From Dietzia sp. B32 (GTDB lineage: Bacteria > Actinomycetota > Actinomycetes > Mycobacteriales > Mycobacteriaceae): a stretch of DNA of 64,000 bases. The stretch is taken from assembly GCF_024732245.1 (NCBI RefSeq), contig NZ_CP093845.1, forward strand, positions 1,736,001-1,800,000. The letters are read 5' to 3'. The position numbers and the translations under genes are program-made. The notes under the pieces are model-generated. The model made no database searches and had not been told where the DNA came from. It worked only from the letters and a program-made list of their open reading frames with translations. Shown here in pieces: positions 1-6,916 of the stretch (position 1 is the stretch's first letter; each line of letters starts with the position of its first letter).

Positions 1-590
1 ATCCGGCTGGATCGGTCCTGCACGTCGGGGACCCCGTCGGGGGCCGCGGCGACCGCCAGGTAGGTCTTGGTGACCCGGCGGGCGGCGAAGAGTTCCTGGT
101 AGGCGCCCCGGTACGCGGGGTCGACGGTGAAGACCAGGACGCCGGCGGTGAGGCGGTCGAGGCGGTGGGCGGGCGCCAGGTCGTCCAGCGCGAGGTCGCG
201 CCGGAGTCGGACGAGCGCGGTCTCGGTGACGTGCCCCGCGCGCGGGGTGGTGGCGAGGAAGTGGGGTTTGTCGACGACGACGAGGCGGTCGTCGGAGTAC
301 AGCACGTCGATCTGATGCGGGACGGGGATCTCGGGCTCCGGCGTCCGGTACATCCACACGTCCATCCCCCGGTGTCGCCGGGTGGCGGCGGTGACCGGCG
401 CTCCGTCGGCGGTGACGACCTGCCCCGCCTCGAGGGCCTCGGTCAGCTCGGCGAGCCGGTCGGGGAAGCGCCGGCGCAGCTCCTCGGTGATGCTGCGGGG
501 CCCCTGTCCGGGGTCGGCCAGCCGGATGCGGACCGGGTCCACCCCGTCGCGCAACGGGAGAGGCCGCCCGCGGCGCCTGGAGCTGGACAT
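1..590 (-). CDS. RluA-family RNA pseudouridine synthase, 3' end cut by window edge
   Basis: An open frame runs on the minus strand from an ATG at 590 (an alternative GTG lies at 596) off the left edge, giving 196 residues without a stop. It carries the RluA-type catalytic motif HRLDRLTAG at residues 142-150, where Asp145 would be the catalytic aspartate that isomerises uridine to pseudouridine. It also has the typical preceding strand with VVVDKPHFLATTP and, after the motif, the family hallmark VTKTYLAV. The N-terminal part (residues 1-90) is a family-specific extension rather than a clear S4 domain. The rRNA or tRNA target cannot be told from sequence. The gene is divergent from the small ORF at 686. 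Confidence 0.85.
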   Translation of the reverse strand, partial: MSSSRRRGRPLPLRDGVDPVRIRLADPGQGPRSITEELRRRFPDRLAELTEALEAGQVVTADGAPVTAATRRHRGMDVWMYRTPEPEIPVPHQIDVLYSDDRLVVVDKPHFLATTPRAGHVTETALVRLRRDLALDDLAPAHRLDRLTAGVLVFTVDPAYRGAYQELFAARRVTKTYLAVAAAPDGVPDVQDRSSR

Positions 591-613
591 GTCCACGAGC
601 CTAGTCGCTGGGT

Positions 614-619
614 TACACT
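614..619 (+). promoter_or_regulatory. candidate -10 element (TACACT) for the small ORF at 686
   Basis: A TACACT hexamer preceded by T lies in the divergent gap between the pseudouridine synthase and the 39-codon ORF. It is about 66 nt upstream of that ORF's start, leaving room for a leader and the GGGAG ribosome binding site at 676-680. No convincing -35 box is visible. Confidence 0.25.
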
Positions 620-685
620 CACTCGCGCACCATCTGTCCCACGCAACACTTTGGGAACCATCACCTTGAGATTTCGGGAGTGCCC

Positions 686-805
686 ATGATCGACGCCGTC
701 GTCGACTTCTTCCTCTTCGGTCCCGGCCGCGCCGTCCTCCCGGCGTTCCAGGGCAGCTTCAACATGGCGTATCCGGCCAACGCGCCGTTCCCGGACCAGC
801 TGTAG
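686..805 (+). CDS. small hypothetical protein, 39 aa
   Basis: An ATG at 686 is preceded by GGGAG at 676-680 with 5 nt spacing and opens a 39-codon frame ending in TAG at 803-805. The product starts MIDAVVDFFLFGPGR, a short amphipathic hydrophobic helix, and ends in a Pro/Ala-rich tail. There is no signal peptide or lipobox. I do not recognise the family. The size and amphipathic start resemble the small ORFs at 61464 and 61991, but there is no clear sequence similarity. It lies alone between the divergent pseudouridine synthase and the universal stress gene, so it could be a real microprotein or chance. Confidence 0.4.
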   Translation: MIDAVVDFFLFGPGRAVLPAFQGSFNMAYPANAPFPDQL

Positions 806-862
806 GAACGGGCGCTCCTAAACCCCGGTCCGACGTCGTACCCCGGCGGTAGGGTCGGGGCC

Positions 863-1759
863 ATGGCCTCCCTCGAGAACACCGTCGTCGTCGGCGTCGA
901 CGGCTCCGCCGCCTCCATCGGCGCGGTCGCGTACGCCGCCAACACCGCCGCCACCCGGCGCATCCCACTCCTGCTCGTGACCAGTTACACGATGCCGGCC
1001 GCGATGTTCGCCGAGGGAATGATCCCCCCACAGCCCGTCTATGACGAGCTGGAACGCGAGTGCGTGCCCATCATCGAGAAGGCGAAGGCGACCGCGGCCA
1101 AGGTCGCGCCCGGCATCGAGGTCTCGCACGCGATCGTCGAGGGCAACCCCGCGCAGGTGCTCATCGACTACTCGCGCAAGGCGAAGCTCATCGTCCTGGG
1201 CTCCCGCGGCCTGGGCGGTATCAAGGGCATGGTGCTGGGATCGGTCTCCGCCTCGGTGGCCAGCCACGCGTTCTGTCCGGTCGTGGTGACCCGGGAGGAC
1301 ACGGACGACCCGGACCGCAGCGGCCCCGTCGTGGTGGGCATCGACGGCTCCGAGATCAGCGCCAAGGCCACCGAGTGGGCGTTCGCCGAGGCCTCCGCGC
1401 GCTCTACCCCGCTCGTCGCCGTGCACACCTGGATGGACCCGCAGGTCCAGGCCGCGGCCGCCGGGATCTCCCTGACGGAGGAGGACTGGAAGCAACTCGA
1501 GGAGCAGCAGCTCCAGACGCTGTCCGAACGACTGGCGGGATTCTCCGACCGCTACCCCGATGTCGAGGTGAAGCGCTACGTCACCCGTGACCGCGCGGTC
1601 CGGGCACTCGTCGAGCAGGCCACGAACGCCCAGCTCGTCGTCGTCGGCTCGCACGGGCGGGGCGGCTTCACCGGCATGGTCCTCGGCTCCACCTCCCGCG
1701 CGCTCCTGCAGGCGGCGCCGTGCCCGGTGATGGTCGTCCGTCCGGAGTCCCATTCATGA
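863..1759 (+). CDS. universal stress protein, tandem two-domain type
   Basis: The 298-residue protein has two UspA domains (about residues 5-147 and 153-296). Each keeps the ATP-binding signature: GSRGLGGIKGMVLGSVS in the first and GSHGRGGFTGMVLGSTS in the second. Each also has the N-terminal strand-Asp (VVGVDGS, VVGIDGS). Tandem ATP-binding Usp proteins are common in mycobacteria and act in dormancy, hypoxia and stress adaptation. The ligand is probably ATP or cAMP. The ATG sits 7 nt after TAGGGT (850-855), so the mRNA may be leaderless. The gene overlaps the following acetyltransferase by 4 nt (ATGA), implying cotranscription and coupled translation. Confidence 0.93.
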   Translation: MASLENTVVVGVDGSAASIGAVAYAANTAATRRIPLLLVTSYTMPAAMFAEGMIPPQPVYDELERECVPIIEKAKATAAKVAPGIEVSHAIVEGNPAQVLIDYSRKAKLIVLGSRGLGGIKGMVLGSVSASVASHAFCPVVVTREDTDDPDRSGPVVVGIDGSEISAKATEWAFAEASARSTPLVAVHTWMDPQVQAAAAGISLTEEDWKQLEEQQLQTLSERLAGFSDRYPDVEVKRYVTRDRAVRALVEQATNAQLVVVGSHGRGGFTGMVLGSTSRALLQAAPCPVMVVRPESHS

Positions 1760-2046
1760 GCAGCGAAGGCAACGTTCAGGTTCGGCGGGACAGCGTCGCG
1801 GGGCGTTTCGAGATCCTGGTGGATGACGTCGTGGCGGGATACGCCGACTACTCGGACGGCACGGACGGCGTCCGGGAGTTCCCCCACACCGTCGTCGCGT
1901 CCGAGTTCGGTGGGCGCGGTCTCGCCGGGGAACTGGTCGGTGAGGCGCTGCGCGTGACCAGAGACGAGAACCTGCGGGTGCGGCCGACGTGCTCGTTCGT
2001 CGCCGGATACCTCGAGAAGCATCCGGAGGCGGCGGACGTCGCCTGA
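1756..2046 (+). CDS. GNAT-like N-acetyltransferase, small YjdJ-type
   Basis: The 96-residue protein starts at the ATG overlapping the stress-protein stop codon (ATGA at 1756-1759). The sequence has the compact Gcn5-like fold of the small GNAT-like family: an antiparallel sheet (RFEILVDDVVAGYADY), FPHTVV, then the acetyl-CoA loop EFGGRGLAGELVGEAL and a terminal TCSFVAGYLEKHPE block. The family is about 90-100 residues long, so this is complete. The substrate is unknown. Coupling to a universal stress protein suggests a role in stress metabolism, which is inference. Confidence 0.85.
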   Translation: MSSEGNVQVRRDSVAGRFEILVDDVVAGYADYSDGTDGVREFPHTVVASEFGGRGLAGELVGEALRVTRDENLRVRPTCSFVAGYLEKHPEAADVA

Positions 2047-2208
2047 GGCTCTACCGCCGCATTGCCGGACGGACACGGGCCGGTAACGAGTGAGCGACGT
2101 TTAACGCCGCACCGCGCCCGACCGGAAGCATTCGTGTCGTCGTCGTGTTCTCCTGAGAGAGCGGCCCGTCCCGGGCCGAGTACGACTCTCGGGAAAGGAC
2201 CAACCACA

Positions 2209-2487
2209 ATGCTGTGGAGCATCATCTCCTGGATCATCGTCGGCGGCCTCGCTGGCTGGATCGCTTCCATGATCATGGGCAAGAACGCACAGATGGGCCT
2301 TGTCGCCAACATCCTCGCGGGTGTCGTCGGCGCTTTCGTCGTGGGTCTCATCGTGTCGCTCGTCACCGGCGGCGGTGGCATGCCGGAGGCCTTCTCCATC
2401 TGGGGCTTCGTCGCTGCCATCATCGGTGCCTGCCTGCTGATCTTCATCATCTCGGCCGTCAAGGGCCGCGGGCGCACCCGGGTCTGA
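2209..2487 (+). CDS. GlsB/YeaQ/YmgE-family stress response membrane protein
   Basis: The 92-residue protein has three predicted membrane helices (about residues 2-20, 27-50 and 61-83) with the family's glycine-rich pattern, for example GGLAGWIASMIMG and NILAGVVGAFVVG. It ends in a short basic tail KGRGRTRV. The ATG at 2209 follows an AAGGA ribosome binding site around 2194-2199. The longer upstream extension in the same frame lacks hydrophobic helices and was not used. Transglycosylase-associated (GlsB-like) proteins are induced by stress, but their molecular role is unknown. A strong hairpin follows at 2525-2554. Confidence 0.9.
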   Translation: MLWSIISWIIVGGLAGWIASMIMGKNAQMGLVANILAGVVGAFVVGLIVSLVTGGGGMPEAFSIWGFVAAIIGACLLIFIISAVKGRGRTRV

Positions 2488-2524
2488 CCCCGGCGCCGGA
2501 CGCCAGAAACACCGCACCATCCGG

Positions 2525-2554
2525 ACGGCCCGGCCCCTCGACGGGCCGGGCCGT
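2525..2554 (+). terminator. hairpin terminator after the GlsB-like gene
   Basis: A 12-bp perfect inverted repeat (2525-2536 with 2543-2554) with a 6-nt loop, almost entirely G/C, is followed by TTCGTGTT. It lies 37 nt after the GlsB-like stop and before the next ribosome binding site. Confidence 0.65.
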
Positions 2555-2584
2555 TCGTGTTGACCTACATGGAAGGAGCCTGAC

Positions 2585-2854
2585 ATGGGATTTCTCGACA
2601 AGGCGAAGGACTTCGCGGGCAAGAACCCCGACAAGGTGAAGTCCGCCCTCGACAAGGTCGGCGACGCGTTCGACAAGCGGACCGGCGGCAAGCACGTACA
2701 TCACACCGACACGGCCCAGCAGAAGGCCGGCGAGTTCCTCACGGGCCGCACGGCGGACGCCCCGGCCGGGGACCCGGCCACCGACCCGGCTGAAGGCCGG
2801 GCCGCCGATCCGGCCGAGAGGCCCGGGCCGGGCGGCGAGCAGCCCCCGCTCTAG
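2585..2854 (+). CDS. Rv0909/MT0933-type antitoxin-like small protein
   Basis: The 89-residue soluble protein begins MGFLDKAKDFAGKNPDKVK and continues with amphipathic Lys/Asp-rich helices (DKVGDAFDKRTGGKH) and AQQKAGEFL. This is the pattern of the actinobacterial MT0933-like antitoxin family. Residues 55-89 form a Pro/Ala/Asp-rich disordered tail. The ATG follows AAGGAG at 2572-2577. In M. tuberculosis the Rv0909 antitoxin is paired with Rv0910. No toxin-like gene adjoins this one, so an antitoxin role is doubtful, and the family is also annotated in many species as a general small stress protein. Confidence 0.75.
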   Translation: MGFLDKAKDFAGKNPDKVKSALDKVGDAFDKRTGGKHVHHTDTAQQKAGEFLTGRTADAPAGDPATDPAEGRAADPAERPGPGGEQPPL

Positions 2855-2869
2855 ATCCGTGCAGGACTT

Positions 2870-2904
2870 CGGGGCCGGTGTCGCAGCATGCGGCACCGGC
2901 CCCG
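2870..2904 (+). terminator. hairpin terminator
   Basis: An 11-bp perfect stem (2870-2880 with 2894-2904) encloses a loop that itself can form a CGCA/TGCG mini-stem. It sits 15 nt after the antitoxin-like gene and ends 34 nt before the next start codon. Confidence 0.6.
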
Positions 2905-2938
2905 TGGTGTCAGCGGTCACTGCCGATAGGCTGTCACC

Positions 2939-3541
2939 GTGACGAGCACACGGTCGACCAAGCCCGGGCCGCGGGAGCGGCTCCTGGCGACGGCGACCCG
3001 CCTGTTCTCCACCGACGGTATCCGTGCGGTCGGGATCGACCGGATCCTGCGCGAAGCCGGGGTGGCCAAGGCCAGCCTCTACAACACGTACGGGTCCAAG
3101 GACGAGCTCGTGGTCGCCTATCTGCGATCAGTGGCCGAGCGGGACCGTGACCTGTGGACGCGCCGCGCCGACCTCGCGCCGGACGCCCGGGGCCGGATTC
3201 TGGCCCTGTTCGACATCGTCCGCGAGCAGGTCGAGCCCGCGATGCCCGGTTCCTGCCATCTCGCAGCGGCGATCGAGTTCCCCAGCCCGGCAACCGACGG
3301 CGAACGCGCCATCCGCGCCGCCGTGACGGATCAGCGACAGTGGGTCGCGGAGACCCTGCGTGCCGAACTGGCCGGCATGGGACTGCAGGACCCGGACAAC
3401 ATCGACGACCTGGCCGACCGGCTCGCCCTCCTGCACGACGGATCTGTCACCGCCGCGATGCTCGGCGAGGTCCGGACCACGGCGATGACCGCCCGCAGCA
3501 TGGCCGAACTCATCCTGGGGATGGTCACCGACCCGGCGTGA
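2939..3541 (+). CDS. TetR/AcrR family transcriptional regulator
   Basis: The 200-residue protein has an N-terminal TetR helix-turn-helix (about residues 14-60): RLFSTDGIRAVGIDRIL then AGVAKASLYNTYGSKDELV. The C-terminal ligand domain includes PGSCHLAAAIEFPSP, similar to LmrA/YxaF-type regulators in which this Cys-containing loop is conserved. The GTG start at 2939 lies 6 nt after TAGGCT (2927-2932), which suggests a leaderless transcript. No target gene is obvious: downstream genes are convergent and the upstream gene is separated by a terminator. The ligand is unknown. Confidence 0.88.
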   Translation: MTSTRSTKPGPRERLLATATRLFSTDGIRAVGIDRILREAGVAKASLYNTYGSKDELVVAYLRSVAERDRDLWTRRADLAPDARGRILALFDIVREQVEPAMPGSCHLAAAIEFPSPATDGERAIRAAVTDQRQWVAETLRAELAGMGLQDPDNIDDLADRLALLHDGSVTAAMLGEVRTTAMTARSMAELILGMVTDPA

Positions 3542-3547
3542 GCCGGG

Positions 3548-4096
3548 TCAGCCCGCCACCCGGGGAGCGGCGAGCTCGGCGATCCGCTGGACCGTCATCG
3601 AGTCCTCCTGCGTGGACTGCACGGCCAGCACCCGCGCATCGCGGGCCATCACCAGCAGTGCTCCGCCCGGGCCCGCCGTGCGACCACCGCTCCAGCCTCC
3701 CTCCGCCTCCGACGGCTCGGCCTCGGCCGCGGGCGCCGACTCCTGCACCAGTTCCATCGCCCGCTCCGGGGACGCGACCGAGTACACGGTGGTCGTGAGC
3801 TGCACGGCGCCGTCGCCGTCGTAGAAGAAACACGCCGCGGGCTCGACACCGTCGTCGATCCGCACGTCGGTGACCGGCGCGCCGTTCAGCCGCGAGACCT
3901 CCTCGGCGGACAGGTACGGGCAGTCCGCCTTCGCGACCGGTTCGACCGACGGCAGTTCCGGCGCACTGGTCTCGGGCGGGGCCGTACGGATGGTGCCCAT
4001 CTCCGTGGCCGGCTCGGATCCGCCACCGCATCCGGCGAGAACACCGAGCAGGACCGCGGACACCGGGACGAGGGCTGTGGGGACGGGTTTGCGCAT
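3548..4096 (-). CDS. DUF2020-type lipoprotein
   Basis: The 182-residue protein starts at ATG 4096 with a lipoprotein signal peptide (MRKPVPTALVPVSAVLLGVLAGC). The lipobox LAGC places the lipidated Cys at residue 23. The mature part has the mycolata DUF2020 pattern: DCPYLSAEEVSRLNG, then VEPAACFFYDGDG, and a later ERAMELVQESAP helix, with an internal Cys pair. It is expected to be anchored on the outer face of the cytoplasmic membrane. The function is unknown. TATCCT (4108-4103) precedes the ATG by 6 nt, so the mRNA may be leaderless. It is divergent from the TetR gene at 4188 and ends 6 nt from the convergent TetR gene at 3541. Confidence 0.8.
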   Translation of the reverse strand: MRKPVPTALVPVSAVLLGVLAGCGGGSEPATEMGTIRTAPPETSAPELPSVEPVAKADCPYLSAEEVSRLNGAPVTDVRIDDGVEPAACFFYDGDGAVQLTTTVYSVASPERAMELVQESAPAAEAEPSEAEGGWSGGRTAGPGGALLVMARDARVLAVQSTQEDSMTVQRIAELAAPRVAG

Positions 4097-4119
4097 ACCG
4101 TCAGGATAGTTGCCGGGCC

Positions 4120-4136
4120 GGTCAGTAATGTTGACC
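4120..4136. promoter_or_regulatory. inverted repeat between DUF2020 lipoprotein and TetR genes
   Basis: GGTCA and TGACC arms are separated by 7 nt (4120-4136) in the 91-nt divergent region. The position and size would suit an operator for the TetR protein encoded at 4188. The arms are only 5 bp, so chance cannot be excluded. Confidence 0.35.
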
Positions 4137-4187
4137 GCGGCGGCCCGGCGGAGCGCCGGAGACGGGAACGACAGCGGGAGGTGGGCG

Positions 4188-4811
4188 ATGAGCGGTTTCC
4201 CCGACACCACGGCGGGAGCCGACCGCGCGGAGGACCGCCGGAGCGAGCTGCGCGGCGCCATCTCGGCGGCCGCGGTCGACCTCGTCATCGAGCGGGGGCT
4301 CGACGCGGTGACGGTCGACGAGATCGCCAGGGCCGCCAACGTATCGCGTCGGACGTTCTTCAACTACTTCCCGTCCAAGGCTGCCGCGTGCATCCCGGAC
4401 ACTCCCCCGGCCGGTCGTGACGCCGTCAAGGAGTTCCTCACCGACCGCAGCGTGCCCACCATGACCGCCCTGGCCCGGCTCATGTGGCACCAGGTGTCCA
4501 ACGCACGGCGACAGAGCCGGGCCTTCGACCGGTTCCATGACATGTGGCGGCGGGAGCCGAGTGTCCGGACCCAGGTCTACGAGATCCTGGCGGGTACCGA
4601 GAGGGAGCTGGCGCACCTCGTCGCACGCCGGGAGGGCCGGGCCCCCGACTCCGTGGAGGCCGCGACGGTGGCTGCGGCGTCCATCGCGATCCTCCGGATC
4701 GCCGTGGAACGGTGGCGGACCGACGAGCCCGGGGCGTTGCTGGAATACCGCATCCGGGAATCGTTCGACGCGATCCGGGCGTCGGTGGCGGAACCGGCCG
4801 ACAGCGCCTGA
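4188..4811 (+). CDS. TetR/AcrR family transcriptional regulator
   Basis: The 207-residue protein has a TetR DNA-binding domain at about residues 17-64: VDLVIERGLDAVTVDEIARAA followed by NVSRRTFFNYFPSKAAA. The C-terminal half fits the common TetR_C family with the VAAASIAILRIAVERW helix. The ATG at 4188 is chosen because GGGAGGTGGG at 4176-4185 is a strong ribosome binding site. Longer versions of the frame read through non-coding-like sequence. The gene is divergent from the DUF2020 lipoprotein and convergent with the DUF1990 gene 15 nt downstream. The target is unknown. Confidence 0.87.
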   Translation: MSGFPDTTAGADRAEDRRSELRGAISAAAVDLVIERGLDAVTVDEIARAANVSRRTFFNYFPSKAAACIPDTPPAGRDAVKEFLTDRSVPTMTALARLMWHQVSNARRQSRAFDRFHDMWRREPSVRTQVYEILAGTERELAHLVARREGRAPDSVEAATVAAASIAILRIAVERWRTDEPGALLEYRIRESFDAIRASVAEPADSA

Positions 4812-4826
4812 GGGCGAGCAGGCAGG

Positions 4827-5354
4827 CTATTGCGCGGGGCCGAGCGCCCGGAGCAGTCGTGAGCCGAGGCGTTCGTAGGCGCGTTCCTCGCGGGCGGCCG
4901 CGCCGGGCAGCACGTAGAAGGTACGGGGACGCCACATGGTTCGGACGGTGGCGGTGACCTCGGCGGTGCCGGGCTGCAGGTCGAGGTGGCAGCGGTGCTC
5001 GGCCACCGCCGAATTGCCCTCGAGGGTGCCGACGACGAGGCCCTGCCGCAACGACTCGTCGATCCGGTCGACGAGCCGGCAGGGTCCACGCATCGGCCCG
5101 TCGAGCACCACCAGGTCCGACGGCAGGGGCGGATCTGCCGGCGCCGTCCTGATCCCCGCGCGGTCGTGGGCGGTCAGGCTCAGCAGGTCGTCCGCCGAGG
5201 TGTCGAACAGCTCGATCCCCTCGCCGAGCACGGTGCACGCCACGACCTCCCTCCACCCCTCGGGGAGCCGCCTGTGCCCGTTCAGGTCTGAGCGCCGGTA
5301 GCCGAGAGCACGGCCGGGCAGCTGCAGCTCACCTCGACGGGGTCTCGACTCCAC
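4827..5354 (-). CDS. DUF1990 (UPF0548) family protein
   Basis: With a GTG start at 5354 the product is 175 residues, the usual family length. It has the family elements LGYRRSDLNGHRRLPEGWREV near the N-terminus (described here in two parts, LGYRRSD and LPEGWREV), a central hydrolase-like sheet, VVGTLEGNSAVAEHR, and the terminal FYVLPGAAAREERAYERLG helix. The family fold is SRPBCC-like in predictions, and the biochemical role is unknown. The start is uncertain because no strong ribosome binding site precedes it and the open frame extends much further upstream. It lies head to head with the lipoprotein gene at 5454. Confidence 0.72.
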   Translation of the reverse strand: MESRPRRGELQLPGRALGYRRSDLNGHRRLPEGWREVVACTVLGEGIELFDTSADDLLSLTAHDRAGIRTAPADPPLPSDLVVLDGPMRGPCRLVDRIDESLRQGLVVGTLEGNSAVAEHRCHLDLQPGTAEVTATVRTMWRPRTFYVLPGAAAREERAYERLGSRLLRALGPAQ

Positions 5355-5453
5355 ATCCGGCAGTCTCGCCGGACGAGGTGAGCGCCGGGCGCACACGCGG
5401 TGAACGCCGGACGTCGGGGCGGTGGCCGCGGGGCCGACCCGTAGGATCGGGCC

Positions 5454-6344
5454 ATGCGATCGCAGCGACCCCGACCGGCCCACGGCCGCCGCTTCGCTCC
5501 CGGGTTCGTCGCCCTCGCGGCGGTCGTGACAGTCGCCGGGTGCTCCGGCGCCGGTCCCGAATCCGACCCCGGACCACCGAGGCTGACCCCGAATCCCCAG
5601 CACGAGATCGCCGCCGGGATGGTCGGGGGGCGACCCGCGCCCGAGGCGCGGCTCAACGCCTGCGGACTCCTCGAGCTGACGACCGAGGAGGTCATCGAGC
5701 TCACAGGTGCCGACATGCCGGAGGTCGACCCGACCGGCTCCGGTGACCTCGGCCTGCTGTGCACCTACGGCGGCCCCGGTTCACCCGAGAGGTACGAGGC
5801 CGCCCGCGCCGAGGTCGATTCGACCGACTCCTCGGCGCCGGAGGCCACCGCGACCGCCGACGGCACCGACACCGACACCGACACCTCGACCGATGCCTCG
5901 ATTACCCCGTCGACCACGCCGACGATCACCCAGTCGATCACGCCGCCGGCGTTCGACCCGGACATCGTCCCCGACACCTTCGCCGCCGGGGTCGTGACGC
6001 CCCGCGGCGGTGCCGGGGCCGCGCTCGCCGGTCAGGCGACATTGCTGGGAGTCCGATACGCGTGCTCGGAGATCCGCGGATCGGAAGGGGCGGAGCCCGG
6101 GTCGGCGGGTCCGGGCGCTCCCGAAGCTCCCGCGATCGTGGAACCGCAGCCCGACACGATGTACATCGACTGCGCGGCGGCGCCCGCCGGCGGCGGCGTC
6201 GAGGTGCACACGATCCTGGTGTCCGGCGACGAGTTGTGGCACATCACCCTGCTCAAGCCGGAGACGCCCCGGTCACCGGAGGCCGAGGCGACCGCTCTGG
6301 CAGGGCTCCACCGGGTGGCGGACGAGATCATCGCCCGGGCGTGA
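5454..6344 (+). CDS. putative secreted lipoprotein with low-complexity insert
   Basis: The 296-residue protein opens with a basic n-region (MRSQRPRPAHGRRF), a hydrophobic core and the lipobox VAGC (Cys at about residue 30). The mature protein begins with a CGLL motif (LNACGLLELTTEEVIELTG) and a CTYGG motif, weakly like DUF3558-type mycolata lipoproteins. Residues about 125-160 are a Thr/Asp/Ser-rich stretch encoded by a short GACACC repeat. The C-terminal part resumes a folded pattern with two further Cys residues. TAGGAT (5442-5447) is 6 nt before the ATG, so it may be leaderless. The function is unknown. A hairpin follows at 6381-6419. Confidence 0.7.
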   Translation: MRSQRPRPAHGRRFAPGFVALAAVVTVAGCSGAGPESDPGPPRLTPNPQHEIAAGMVGGRPAPEARLNACGLLELTTEEVIELTGADMPEVDPTGSGDLGLLCTYGGPGSPERYEAARAEVDSTDSSAPEATATADGTDTDTDTSTDASITPSTTPTITQSITPPAFDPDIVPDTFAAGVVTPRGGAGAALAGQATLLGVRYACSEIRGSEGAEPGSAGPGAPEAPAIVEPQPDTMYIDCAAAPAGGGVEVHTILVSGDELWHITLLKPETPRSPEAEATALAGLHRVADEIIARA

Positions 6345-6916
6345 GGTCCGTTGCGCCCGGAACCCCGGGCTGAAATGACGGGAACGGCGCCGGAGCCCCT
6401 CAGCATCCGACGCCGTTCCACCATCTGACAGATCGCGTACGATCCGGCCTCCACACCGCCCTCTCGGGCAGCGGGTCGGCACCCCCCAGGTGCCCCGGTC
6501 GGCATGACCGGCCCCTCGCAATGTGAAGTCGCAGCCCCTCAGCAACCACTTCACTTCGCCACCCACCCCTCGGCGGTGACTGAGATGACCCTATGTTGCA
6601 TCTGCCGTTCGATCAAGCCGATGAACAGGCATTTCGTCGTTGACTTCAGCTCAACGAGAGCGGCCACATGGATCTACCAGCGGTTCTCCCCGCGGGGATA
6701 CCAACGAACGTTGGAAAGGTGTCCGGCGACGTGTGGGCGGATCCGCGTCCGGGCGGCGGGCCCGGCCGGGATCCCCTCTCGCACACGGGATGTACAGGCG
6801 TGGCGATCTGAATGTACTGTTACGGATGTTACTGATGTGGCGCATGAGGTCGGCCCCCCGGCCTCCCGCCACCCTGTCGTCGCCGCCCTGTCGCGGCACC
6901 CGCTCCGAGGAGAACG
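6345..6916. other. 572-bp gap upstream of the first L,D-transpeptidase
   Basis: No frame here has coding character or a recognisable protein. It contains the hairpin at 6381-6419, a 12-bp direct repeat AGCCCCTCAGCA at 6394-6405 and 6533-6544, and a short inverted repeat GTGAAGT/ACTTCAC at 6523-6554. A lower-GC stretch follows at about 6785-6840 that probably holds the promoter (TACTGT at 6814, TGTTAC repeats). The length suggests a long 5' leader for the transpeptidase mRNA. I could not match it to a known riboswitch. Confidence 0.5.
6381..6419 (+). terminator. hairpin after the lipoprotein gene
   Basis: A 14-nt arm (6381-6394) pairs with 6406-6419 with one internal mismatch and an 11-nt loop. 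It lies 36 nt after the lipoprotein stop. There is no U-run, as is common in high-GC actinobacteria. Confidence 0.55.

Noticed and set aside
6345-6916. c-di-AMP (ydaO/yuaA) riboswitch in front of the transpeptidase
   Set aside because: Cell-wall enzyme genes in actinobacteria often carry it, but I could not find its conserved paired elements in this gap.
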